From contig JAGVZM010000012.1 of assembly GCA_018302545.1 (NCBI GenBank), positions 1-37,688 on the forward strand: a stretch of DNA of 37,688 nt, given 5' to 3'. Source of the DNA: Candidatus Woesearchaeota archaeon. Its GTDB lineage: Archaea; Nanobdellota; Nanobdellia; SCGC-AAA011-G17; GW2011-AR18. Of this stretch, positions 8,961 through 15,905 are shown in pieces. The position numbers were made by a program, and so were the translations under genes. The notes under the pieces were generated by a model. That model had not been told where the DNA came from. It did not search any database and saw only the letters and a program-made list of their open reading frames with translations. Each line of letters begins with the position of its first letter. Within the stretch, counting starts at the first letter, position 1.

Positions 8961-9706
8961 TTTATTTCAAGTTCTCCGAATGTAGGATATAAAAATTCTA
9001 TTAGCTCATGTTCTTCTAATATTTTAGCCCATTCCTCTGCTTTTTCTTTTGAAATTTTGAATACTTCAGTTATTTCCGAGAGTTTAACTTTTTCAAATTT
9101 TTTTACTAATTTATAGAGTTTATCTATCTCTGTTTCATATTTTGCATTACTTAGTCTCACGTAAGTCTTCATTTTAGAAATTTTACTAATATTCTTTGTT
9201 TTTTTATCTAATTTTTTAGGTTTGACATTTATTAGATTTAATATTATAGATATAAATGCAATAAATAATGCAAAGTAAAGGATTTTTTTATCTGATATTA
9301 CCATAGATACAATTAGTAATGATATAGCTATCAAAGCGTTTGCTGTTTTTGAGATATTTATTTTATTTGTGTTTTCTTTTTTTATCTTTTTTTTGATATT
9401 TTTTCTTTCATGCTTTGATTTTAGTGAACTAATTAATATTGAGAATAGCATAATTATAATGCCTATAACGAACATCCAGATTTTAAATGGTTTTACTATT
9501 GCAGCAACAGATATTATGGAACCTATGCAATAAGTTATTTTATATAGGTCTTTTGATAAAAATCTATTTTTAGATGGGTTAGATAATATTATTATAAGCA
9601 ATATTAATATTCCTAATAAAAAAAATAGTGATTTTATATAAACTAGTATAAGAGTATCTAATAAAGCTATACCTATTAGAAGATTTGATACCCCCTCTTT
9701 TATCAT
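8933..9706 (-). CDS. Membrane protein with probable C-terminal winged-helix domain
   Basis: This 257-residue protein starts with about four hydrophobic segments (residues 8-42, 58-92), has a lysine-rich loop, then two more membrane segments (about 118-160). The C-terminal 80 residues are soluble. YETEIDKLYKLVKKFEKVKL followed by SEITEVFKISKEKAEEWAKI and EFLYPTFGELEI has the helix-turn-helix-wing rhythm of a winged-helix domain, and the YPTFGE end recurs in archaeal proteins next to pilus ATPases, as far as I can recall. It begins the platform operon and overlaps the ATPase gene. It may dock the ATPase or sense assembly state; that is inference. Confidence 0.75.
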   Translation of the reverse strand: MIKEGVSNLLIGIALLDTLILVYIKSLFFLLGILILLIIILSNPSKNRFLSKDLYKITYCIGSIISVAAIVKPFKIWMFVIGIIIMLFSILISSLKSKHERKNIKKKIKKENTNKINISKTANALIAISLLIVSMVISDKKILYFALFIAFISIILNLINVKPKKLDKKTKNISKISKMKTYVRLSNAKYETEIDKLYKLVKKFEKVKLSEITEVFKISKEKAEEWAKILEEHELIEFLYPTFGELEIKCKESNNTQ

Positions 9707-9730
9707 TAATATTTTTCCGCACTTTATTGT

Positions 9731-9740
9731 TATAAATATT
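9731..9740 (-). promoter_or_regulatory. TATA box of the pilus platform operon
   Basis: The minus strand reads AATATTTATA, centred about 29 bases upstream of the ATG at 9706. It implies that the platform and ATPase genes can be transcribed separately from the pilin genes upstream. Confidence 0.5.
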
Positions 9741-9759
9741 CTTTATTATTTTCAGATAG

Positions 9760-10584
9760 TTACAATATTTTTGGCTTAGTACTCTTTGTTATATTAAATT
9801 CTGGAAATGAGATATTAATTGGATTTTCTAAAAAAACTTTTATTTTATCAGTTGTATCTATTGTTAGAGTAATATTAACCATAAAAGTACCATTTCTTAA
9901 GTCTCTTATTTCAAATAGATTTGGTGATTCTTCATTTATTTCTATATCAATATCATCTAAACTGAAACGGTCAAATTCTGCGTGAATTTCCTGGTTTATA
10001 TTTACATTTTTAGTATCTGTCAAAGTATGGGTAGAATTTCTAAATATTAAGTTTATTGGAACATTACCAGAAGTGAAATCATCCCATTCTATCTCTTCTA
10101 ATAAAATATTTTCACTAAATACATCTATAGTTATATTTTTAATATTTGTGAAATTAGTTACATACCTTCTTTCAGAGCTACTAGAACCTGCATTAGTATC
10201 CTTATAATAGAGCATATTATTTATGTTTAATATTTTAGCATCTAAATTTGTATTATTTATTTTTACATTTTTTTCTCTTGATTCTACAAACTCTTTTAGG
10301 TTGTTAAATGAAGCTGTATAATTTGTTGAATTGGGATGAGGAATAATCTCTTGTATTGATATGGTGTTATTTACTAAAGTTACATTTAAAGCACCATCTA
10401 AAATAAATATATCCACAATACTTTTGCTTATTGAACTTGAGAGATCATTAACCCTATTACTTATACTTAATTCTGTTGTTCTTGTTTGTGTAGATTGTGA
10501 AATATTAAATACTAATAATGCCATTGCTATTAATAACATGCCTAATAAAAAAAAGTTTAATGTGTATATCACTCCTTTTGCCAT
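9760..10584 (-). CDS. Minor pilin-like secreted protein
   Basis: A 274-residue protein with a short basic start (MAKG) and one long hydrophobic segment (VIYTLNFFLLGMLLIAMALL) followed by an Asn/Thr/Ser-rich extracellular part with many N-x-S/T sites. The layout matches a type IV prepilin cut after glycine 4, although the usual glutamine and glutamate-5 are missing. ATG 10584 is preferred to TTG 10590 because GAGGTG lies 11 bases upstream. It is the last of five pilin-like genes in the operon and overlaps the preceding gene by 16 bases. The exported region has beta-strand character and no family I recognise. Confidence 0.72.
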   Translation of the reverse strand: MAKGVIYTLNFFLLGMLLIAMALLVFNISQSTQTRTTELSISNRVNDLSSSISKSIVDIFILDGALNVTLVNNTISIQEIIPHPNSTNYTASFNNLKEFVESREKNVKINNTNLDAKILNINNMLYYKDTNAGSSSSERRYVTNFTNIKNITIDVFSENILLEEIEWDDFTSGNVPINLIFRNSTHTLTDTKNVNINQEIHAEFDRFSLDDIDIEINEESPNLFEIRDLRNGTFMVNITLTIDTTDKIKVFLENPINISFPEFNITKSTKPKIL

Positions 10585-10988
10585 ATCCAATAATTCACCT
10601 CTGCATAATCTTCATTTGTAATAAAATATTTTTTACCAGAAATTGTAAGTATTCCATTAGAAGGTATGCCTCCAACATCTATTGTTTTATTATTTTTAGT
10701 TTGAATTAAAATCCTCATTTCATATGCTTTTGGTAATACTAAATTTTTTTCATTTTCAATAGTTGAAGAGTCTAATGTTTGTAAAACTCCTTTATTGTCC
10801 ATTAGAGATATTATATCACTGCCTATATTTGCCATTTGGATTTGGGGAATCTTATTTTCTGATGCTTGAGATACATAATAAACTGATAAAACTAAGGCGA
10901 TTGAGAATACTATAACCGCTACTATTATATCTAAAGTAAATATTAACCCTCTATTTCCATAACGATACTTCAATAGTTGATGTTTCAT
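10569..10988 (-). CDS. Small minor pilin-like protein
   Basis: A 139-residue protein beginning MKHQLLKYRYGNRG followed by the hydrophobic helix LIFTLDIIVAVIVFSIALVL, consistent with a prepilin cut after G14. An aspartate stands near the place of glutamate-5. The extracellular part is about 100 residues with short strands. ATG 10988 is chosen because AGGAGG lies 16 bases before it; the TTG at 11003 would sit directly on that motif. It overlaps its neighbours on both sides, by 38 and 16 bases. Its small size suggests a minor pilin that primes or caps the filament. Confidence 0.72.
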   Translation of the reverse strand: MKHQLLKYRYGNRGLIFTLDIIVAVIVFSIALVLSVYYVSQASENKIPQIQMANIGSDIISLMDNKGVLQTLDSSTIENEKNLVLPKAYEMRILIQTKNNKTIDVGGIPSNGILTISGKKYFITNEDYAEVNYWIWQKE

Positions 10989-12069
10989 TTTGATAATATA
11001 CAATCCTCCTTAATTTAGTTGTTGCCCCATTTGGATAATTTCCTAATTCTAATATTGACTGATTGCCTTTTAATAAAACTAAATATAATTCATAATCTTG
11101 TACTTTGGATATATTCTTTATTTGCTCGTAAGGTAATTTTGATAATGCACTTAATTTTTTTTCATTTATTATTTTATCTTTATCAACTAAACCTAAAGCA
11201 TTTATATCTGGTGAGATAGCAAATGAGGTTCTTGTTATATTTGAAATTCTTAATTCATCTAATCTACCTGGAAAAAAATTTTGATTTAAATCTTGTTTGC
11301 CTAAATATAAATTATTGCTGCTATCTTGTGGAGTTCCAGCTGCTATAGTTGAAAATATTTCTAAACCGTTTACATAGAACTTAATAGTGTTTGTTGGGTT
11401 GAATCCAGAGATATAATGGTTATTTGTCAATGCTACATGATACCATTTATTTAAATTGAAGTTATAATTTGGTGTAAATTGCCCAATTCCATTTATTAGA
11501 AAACTAGGTTTCATCCCATTAACAATTTTTATATAAAATTGTCCAGATTTGTGTATTAAGTGCTCCTCTAAAGAACTTTGATCTTTTGTTGGATAAAACC
11601 AGAATTCGATAGTAAAATTTTTTAGATTTGATAATGAAGAACTATGATTAATTTCAATAAAATCATTTGAACCATCAAAGTTTAAACAGTTATTAACCTT
11701 ACATTGATCTGAATTAAGTATATTTGGGGCATCATTTGGTGGATTTGGTTTTAAATTACCATCATTGTTATTATTTGAATTATCTATTACTTGATTATTA
11801 TCTATAGAATCAAAGTAAATTAATAAGTTTGTTGAACCATCTGGATTGTATTTTTGCAGCTGATTTTCTTCCCAATTATCTGGAATTCCTGGACTTGATA
11901 TTAACTGGTTAGCAAATTGAATATTATACAATTCCATTTCTGTTCTAAAGATTGAATCTGATAGATTTGATTGGTATGAATTCCAAATAACAAAGAAGGT
12001 TGTTATTAGTATTATAAATATTATAATTGATAACAACAAGTCAGTCATGCTAATTTGTGCTCTAACCAT
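10951..12069 (-). CDS. Minor pilin carrying a LamG/concanavalin-like domain
   Basis: A 372-residue prepilin. The class III signal is MVRA followed by QISMTD and a hydrophobic helix to about residue 30. A laminin-G-like (concanavalin-fold) domain spans roughly residues 80-285: it opens with LIYFDSIDN, passes through LNFDGSNDFIEINHSSSLS, FTIEFWFYPT and WYHVALTNNHY, and closes with FYVNGLEIF and GRLDELRISNITRT. This is the pattern of LamG_3 domains, which often bind sugars. About 85 residues follow the domain. The protein overlaps both neighbours slightly, so it belongs to the pilin operon. It is probably an adhesive minor pilin; the sugar-binding role is inferred from fold. Confidence 0.82.
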   Translation of the reverse strand: MVRAQISMTDLLLSIIIFIILITTFFVIWNSYQSNLSDSIFRTEMELYNIQFANQLISSPGIPDNWEENQLQKYNPDGSTNLLIYFDSIDNNQVIDNSNNNNDGNLKPNPPNDAPNILNSDQCKVNNCLNFDGSNDFIEINHSSSLSNLKNFTIEFWFYPTKDQSSLEEHLIHKSGQFYIKIVNGMKPSFLINGIGQFTPNYNFNLNKWYHVALTNNHYISGFNPTNTIKFYVNGLEIFSTIAAGTPQDSSNNLYLGKQDLNQNFFPGRLDELRISNITRTSFAISPDINALGLVDKDKIINEKKLSALSKLPYEQIKNISKVQDYELYLVLLKGNQSILELGNYPNGATTKLRRIVYYQNETSTIEVSLWK

Positions 12070-12433
12070 TTTGAATTATTATATTATTATTTATATTTGC
12101 AATATTAATTTCTCCTGTGTAAGTTCCTGAAGTAACATCTCCTCTATAATTGCATACTACATCAGTTCCATCACTAGATCTTATTGATATTGTTCCGGAT
12201 AATAGAGTTATATTATTTACTGAGTTTATTTTAATATTATAACCTGGCCCTAAAGTTAACGCAGACTCTATTGCATTAGATATTTTAAAACATTCATCTC
12301 TTAATTTTAATGATTTATCTAATTCTTTTAGGTTATTACTTTCTCTTAGATAGAATATTAAAAAAAATATAAAAATCAAGAGAACAAAAGAGACACCTAT
12401 TATTATTTCTAAGCTTATTTGCCCTTTATTCAT
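12062..12433 (-). CDS. Small type IV pilin-like protein
   Basis: A 123-residue protein with a textbook class III prepilin start, MNKG then QISLEIIIG, with glutamate at +5 and a hydrophobic helix to about residue 29. A helical spine continues to about residue 60, followed by a short beta-rich head (ITLLSGTISIRSSDGTD). Cleavage by a PibD/EppA-type peptidase would occur after G4; that peptidase gene is not in this window. Overlaps of 8 bases on each side tie it to its neighbours. It may be the operon's structural minor pilin. Confidence 0.82.
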   Translation of the reverse strand: MNKGQISLEIIIGVSFVLLIFIFFLIFYLRESNNLKELDKSLKLRDECFKISNAIESALTLGPGYNIKINSVNNITLLSGTISIRSSDGTDVVCNYRGDVTSGTYTGEINIANINNNIIIQNG

Positions 12434-13973
12434 TTACTACTCCAATGTCTGCTTCTGTTATTTGGGCAGTGTCTCCGTTCATAGTTGTTCTTGGAGCAAT
12501 TCTAATTTTAATATAGGTACTATTTCCAGCTAAAACTGTATCTGTAATATTTACTTCATTAAATCCTCTATCAACTCCAGTTATGATTACATTAGTTATT
12601 GAGAAATCTGTTGTATTTGTTAGAATTATATTTTGGTCATCAGATGAATAAGCATACACCCTTAAATCATAAGGTAAGGTTTGTGCACTTTTAGCTTTTA
12701 ATCTTAAACTATAATGTTCATATTCGCTTTTATTCCTATTTAATTGTAAAATAAAACCTTCATATCTTTGTCCATTAGAAGTATAATAAAACTTAGATGA
12801 ACTTGGAGGAGTATTTTTATCCTCGTCACTAAGCTCTATTGTATTTAAAGTTAAAGTTGATTGGTCGTCTCTTGCAGTAATTCCAACTCCATTTGGAGTT
12901 TTGAAGTTCCATGCAATATCTGGAACTTTATATTCATAATCATTACCTGGACCTGGGGCTATTGGAGAAACAACAATAGTTATATTTGGGTATGGGTTTT
13001 CATAACCTAAGTTATTAGCAGTATCATTTGCATAAATAGTATTAATTGTCCAGTTACCTGCTGCTTGAAGTTGTATACTTATACCATAAACATTATCATT
13101 AGATGTACCTGCACAAGAAGCAGTATCTGACATTACATAATTTACTTCACTTGGAAATGGAGAGTTTAATGGGGTAGTTAATTTAGCCCATATAGTGTGT
13201 ATAGTTCCTGCATCTGAAACTGTAGCATTTATACAAATATATTCATTTACACTTAAATTTGTTTTATCGACTTGAGTATTGCTTACTGAAGGTGCTGTTG
13301 TATCTAGTACAACACTAAAACTAATTACTGATGAAGAACTCATAACATTTTGGAAACGATCTATACACCTTACATAATAAGTATAATTTCCATTAGATAA
13401 ACCAGTTAATTTGCTATTATGGCTTAAACCAGTACCATTCATCTGATCTAACATAGAATTATAGTCTCTATCTATGGAATCATATTTACATGCAGAGGGC
13501 TCATCAGTAGTTACTTCTAAAGTTGGATTATTTATTGTGACTATTCCTTTAGGTTGTGTATCTATAATTTGGGGTAATGTAGTATCATTTACTGGGCCAA
13601 TAACAACAACATCATTTAACATTTCTATAGAAATCCTATGAATTCCTTGATTTATTGGAATAGAACCAGATATATTTATGTTAGTAAAAGATGAGACATC
13701 CCCTGTGCCAGGCATACTTAGGCTTATAGTTCCATTGTCAACTAATGAAGTATTGACTCCTGATGGTATTGAAATCCAAATAAAATCCCTTGATCCTGAG
13801 CCTAGTGCGTAAATTGATTCGGATTTTCTTGCAATTGAGTTAACTGTGCTTGAAGCCTGATTAATTCTAGTTGTTCTATTAGATTCACTCAATGCATAAT
13901 AGAATAGAGGTATAATGGCAATTAAGATTATTGAAATTAAAATTAGGTATTCGGTCGCAGCTTGTGCCTTCAT
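12426..13973 (-). CDS. Large pilin-like adhesin with Ig-like repeats
   Basis: A 515-residue surface protein with a class III prepilin start (MKA then QAATEYLI, hydrophobic helix to about residue 27). The exported part contains two Ig/fibronectin-like modules. The first, about 150-220, has TLEVTTDEPSACKY and NGNYTYYVRCIDRFQN. The second, about 230-335, has DTTAPSVSNTQVDKTNLSV and WTINTIYANDTANNLG. Both follow the pattern of modules common on archaeal surface proteins. The remaining 170 residues are beta-rich. Many N-x-S/T sites suggest heavy N-glycosylation. It is the first gene of the pilin operon and divergent from the major-pilin gene. Confidence 0.8.
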   Translation of the reverse strand: MKAQAATEYLILISIILIAIIPLFYYALSESNRTTRINQASSTVNSIARKSESIYALGSGSRDFIWISIPSGVNTSLVDNGTISLSMPGTGDVSSFTNINISGSIPINQGIHRISIEMLNDVVVIGPVNDTTLPQIIDTQPKGIVTINNPTLEVTTDEPSACKYDSIDRDYNSMLDQMNGTGLSHNSKLTGLSNGNYTYYVRCIDRFQNVMSSSSVISFSVVLDTTAPSVSNTQVDKTNLSVNEYICINATVSDAGTIHTIWAKLTTPLNSPFPSEVNYVMSDTASCAGTSNDNVYGISIQLQAAGNWTINTIYANDTANNLGYENPYPNITIVVSPIAPGPGNDYEYKVPDIAWNFKTPNGVGITARDDQSTLTLNTIELSDEDKNTPPSSSKFYYTSNGQRYEGFILQLNRNKSEYEHYSLRLKAKSAQTLPYDLRVYAYSSDDQNIILTNTTDFSITNVIITGVDRGFNEVNITDTVLAGNSTYIKIRIAPRTTMNGDTAQITEADIGVVNE

Positions 13974-14032
13974 AAATTTAACTTTTCAACCATTATTAAA
14001 AATATTTGTTTTTACTATTTAATAATAAAAAT

Positions 14033-14042
14033 AATTTAAATA
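14033..14042 (+). promoter_or_regulatory. TATA box of the major pilin gene
   Basis: ATTTAAATAT lies about 50 bases before the TTG start, which predicts a transcript with a short leader that includes the GAGGTGATC ribosome-binding site. Most other genes here look leaderless, so this gene seems set up for strong translation. Confidence 0.5.
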
Positions 14043-14087
14043 TTCATTTAATGTCTTTAAATTATTAAAATTTATGAGGTGATCGCA

Positions 14088-14561
14088 TTGAAGAAAGGTC
14101 AAGCAGCAATGGAATTTCTAATGACCTATGGTTGGGCGATATTAGTCGTGCTTATTGCCATAGGAGCTTTAGTATATTTTGGAGTTATAAGTCCTGAGAG
14201 GTTTGTTCAAGATAATTGTACATTAACTCCTCCGTTGAGTTGCTCTGAATTAGGTGACTTTGCAGCTTTTAGAGCTGATACGAATAATGTAAGAGTAAGG
14301 GTTAACAATGGTGCTGGTGCAACAGTTAACTTACAAAGTGTAACACTAACAGAGACTGATGGAAATACATGTACAAGATTGGATAATGCAACATCAGTTA
14401 ACTCAGGAGCAGAATTAGAAGTAAGATTTACTTGTAATGATGTAACTGCTGCTAGTGCTGTTGGAACAAGATTCACTGGAGACTTAGATATTATCTATAG
14501 TTTAACAGGCGGATCATACAACCAAACTAGCAATGGAAAAGTAGTTGTTAGGGTACAATAA
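14088..14561 (+). CDS. Major type IV pilin with class III signal peptide
   Basis: A 157-residue pilin. The start is MKKG followed by QAAMEFLMTYGWA and a hydrophobic helix to about residue 34, with glutamate-5 present; cleavage is expected after G4. The head domain is beta-rich with two cysteine pairs (near NCTLTPPLSCS, and at NTC and FTC) that could form disulfides. TTG 14088 is chosen over GTG 14079 because GAGGTGATC (14077-14085) is a strong ribosome-binding site ending 2 bases before it, while the GTG lies inside that motif. It is transcribed away from the minor-pilin operon, with its own promoter and terminator, as expected for the most abundant subunit. Confidence 0.9.
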   Translation: MKKGQAAMEFLMTYGWAILVVLIAIGALVYFGVISPERFVQDNCTLTPPLSCSELGDFAAFRADTNNVRVRVNNGAGATVNLQSVTLTETDGNTCTRLDNATSVNSGAELEVRFTCNDVTAASAVGTRFTGDLDIIYSLTGGSYNQTSNGKVVVRVQ

Positions 14562-14587
14562 ACCCTAATTTTTTTTATTTTTTTATT
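14548..14587 (+). terminator. Hairpin plus T-tract terminator overlapping the pilin stop codon
   Basis: TTAGGGT (14548-14554) pairs perfectly with ACCCTAA (14562-14568) around a 7-base loop that contains the TAA stop. It is followed by a T-rich run interrupted by single A bases. This is the form of an intrinsic terminator. The stem begins inside the coding sequence. Confidence 0.72.
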
Positions 14588-14649
14588 CTTTATATTTTTT
14601 AGAAAGTGCAGATTCTATCACTTTGGTTACTAGTCAATTGTTCCTATGC

Positions 14650-14784
14650 CTATCTTACTGATCCATATACTGGATAATTCATTCCTAAAACGGATAATAA
14701 TCTTCTTTTTGGAACTCCATTCTTAGAAATTTTATATTTTAGAAAATATCTAACCAAAGTAATTAGTTTGTTCCTTTTCTTCAA
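14650..14784 (-). CDS. Possible small ORF of 44 residues
   Basis: Starting at TTG 14784, the frame encodes a basic 44-residue peptide containing KYKISKNGVPKRRLL and ending NYPVYGSVR. The composition looks more protein-like than chance, but there is no promoter or ribosome-binding site. The start overlaps, in another frame, a duplicated fragment of the PAC2 gene. The segment is bounded by 9-base inverted repeats (14648-14656, 14783-14791). It may be the tail of a lost gene. No family is recognised. Confidence 0.2.
   Translation of the reverse strand: MKKRNKLITLVRYFLKYKISKNGVPKRRLLSVLGMNYPVYGSVR
14754..14778 (+). repeat. Displaced copy of the PAC2 gene 3' end (left repeat)
   Basis: The 25 bases are identical to 15151-15175, which are the last codons of the PAC2-family gene. 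Read on the minus strand with its flank, this copy encodes EEKEQTNYFG and a TAG stop, against EEKKEQTNYFG and TAA in the live gene; the difference is one in-frame 3-base gap. It lies on the far side of the Fic/Doc-like remnant. Confidence 0.8.
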
Positions 14785-14810
14785 GATAGGCTAAAATAAC
14801 TAAAGAAATA

Positions 14811-14927
14811 TTATAGTTTTTCTATTGCTTCTAATAATTTTCTATGTCCTTTTATTAAATTCTTGAATCTATTTAACTCTTCTAATACAATTTTATGTCT
14901 ATCTTTTGAATTCCCTAATTTTTCCAT
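14811..14927 (-). CDS. Small basic helical ORF next to the Fic/Doc-like remnant
   Basis: A 38-residue frame starting MEKLGNSKDRHK and ending KLLEAIEKL, strongly helical and amphipathic. Its ATG lies inside the end of the Fic/Doc-like remnant, a 29-base overlap typical of genes that were once in one operon. It could be a small accessory protein of the toxin unit or the N-terminus of a longer lost protein. No family is recognised. Confidence 0.35.
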   Translation of the reverse strand: MEKLGNSKDRHKIVLEELNRFKNLIKGHRKLLEAIEKL

Positions 14928-15100
14928 TCTTTAACCACTCCTTAATCTCTTCATTTTTATAATAATCTTCTCTAATTCCTTGCATATTTGGGTATTCTAC
15001 TTAAAATCTTTGGTTGATCAGCTTTTTTAACTTTAATAAATTCCAATACTAGAATGTTGTACTCTATTATCTGTTCTTCATTTGGATATTTAATATTCAT
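14899..15100 (-). pseudogene. Fic/Doc-like toxin remnant with internal deletion
   Basis: From ATG 15100 the frame gives MNIKYPNEEQIIEYNILVLE and FIKVKKADQPKILSR, which resembles the N-terminus of archaeal death-on-curing (Fic-fold) proteins. It runs into a stop at 14972. A frame shifted by one base continues MQGIREDYYKNEEIKEWLKN and GKIREFKR, which resembles the C-terminus of the same family. About 70-80 central residues are missing, including the expected HPFxxGNRR active-site motif. The product cannot be active. The family call is from memory of sequence style and is moderately sure; the gene being broken is clearer than its name. Confidence 0.5.
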
Positions 15101-15146
15101 AATATAAACTCGTATTGGATATTTTTAAATATTTAGATTTAATAAT

Positions 15147-15848
15147 TTATCCAAAGTAATTAGTTTGTTCCTTTTTCTCTTCAATTGACATTTTTGGTAC
15201 AGCACCTTTTTTTGCTTTTTGCATATAATGTCTTAAGCTGACTTCGAATTTTCTTGCTTGTTCTAATAAAGGTTTAGTATCTATTTTAAACCCCAGATAA
15301 GAACTCAAACTTTCTACAACTTTAGCTGCAGATTCTGAATCTGGAAGTTGAGAATGAGCTTCAGCAAATATACAAGTGGAAGGAAGATCTTTACATTTTA
15401 ATAAAAATGCTGCAGTTGTTCCCATAATTATACTTTCTTCAACTGGTTTTAAGTTTTTTATTTTATTTTTATTTGAGAAATAATAAACTTCCATAGTTCC
15501 TTCGTGTGAAGGAGTACTTTCTAAAGTAATTATTTCTTTTGCATCTAATGATCTTGCTATGTTTGTTAGAGTTTCAGCTAGTTCCCATTCGTAACCAGTA
15601 ACTTCTGTTAATGCTTGAATTATTACTAGATTATATTTTTGATTATAAAATAAAGTTATAGGGCTTAATACTTTTCCTTTATGAATTGCTGTTAATGGGG
15701 CTAAGTGCTCTGACTCTATAGATCCAATCTCTTCTACTTCTAAGTGTTCTAATAAGAATTTTATTGAAATTGTTGAAACTAAACCAAAACCTGGAAAACC
15801 TTGTATAATAATTGGTTTTTGTGGCTTTTTGTGAAGTATTGGTTTCAT
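15147..15848 (-). CDS. PAC2-family protein (proteasome-assembly-chaperone-like)
   Basis: A 233-residue protein with the PAC2 start pattern PIIIQGFPGFGLVSTIS, followed by FLLEHLEVEEIG, VIIQALTEV and a conserved middle segment EIITLESTP. The later IMGTTAAFLLKCKDL and FAEAHSQLPDSESA fit the family. Archaeal homologues include PbaB, a partner of proteasome assembly, though other members are uncharacterised. The C-terminal 40 residues are helical and basic. The last codons are duplicated at 14754-14778. It is divergent from the M23-like gene across 57 bases with one shared TATA motif. It is a single gene, not in an operon. Confidence 0.88.
   Translation of the reverse strand: MKPILHKKPQKPIIIQGFPGFGLVSTISIKFLLEHLEVEEIGSIESEHLAPLTAIHKGKVLSPITLFYNQKYNLVIIQALTEVTGYEWELAETLTNIARSLDAKEIITLESTPSHEGTMEVYYFSNKNKIKNLKPVEESIIMGTTAAFLLKCKDLPSTCIFAEAHSQLPDSESAAKVVESLSSYLGFKIDTKPLLEQARKFEVSLRHYMQKAKKGAVPKMSIEEKKEQTNYFG
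15151..15175 (+). repeat. Right repeat: 3' end of the PAC2 gene
   Basis: Identical over 25 bases to 14754-14778. It lies within the live PAC2 coding sequence, just before its TAA. Confidence 0.8.
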
Positions 15849-15870
15849 GAATGTAATATTGTTCTTAATG

Positions 15871-15881
15871 TTTTATAAATT
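15871..15881. promoter_or_regulatory. Shared divergent TATA element
   Basis: TTTTATAAATT reads as a TATA box on both strands. Its centre is 28 bases from the PAC2 start (15848) and about 30 bases from the M23-like start (15906). A 6-base inverted repeat (ATTAGT 15879-15884, ACTAAT 15891-15896) overlaps its right side. Confidence 0.5.
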
Positions 15882-15905
15882 AGTGTGAAGACTAATTGGT
15901 GGTGA

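Larger units (their letters stand above)
14754..15175. mobile_element. Candidate decayed toxin-antitoxin cassette in the PAC2 3' end
   Basis: Direct repeats of the PAC2 gene 3' end border a 397-base unit (repeat to repeat) holding a small ORF and a broken Fic/Doc-like gene, with no integrase or transposase. The structure parallels the vapBC unit at 16570-17365. Calling it a mobile element is inference from the repeats and cargo. Confidence 0.45.

Noticed and set aside
5599-14561. Archaellum operon.
   Set aside because: No ArlF, ArlG or ArlH in the operon, and the platform is split into two single-domain proteins. A Tad/Epd-like pilus fits better.
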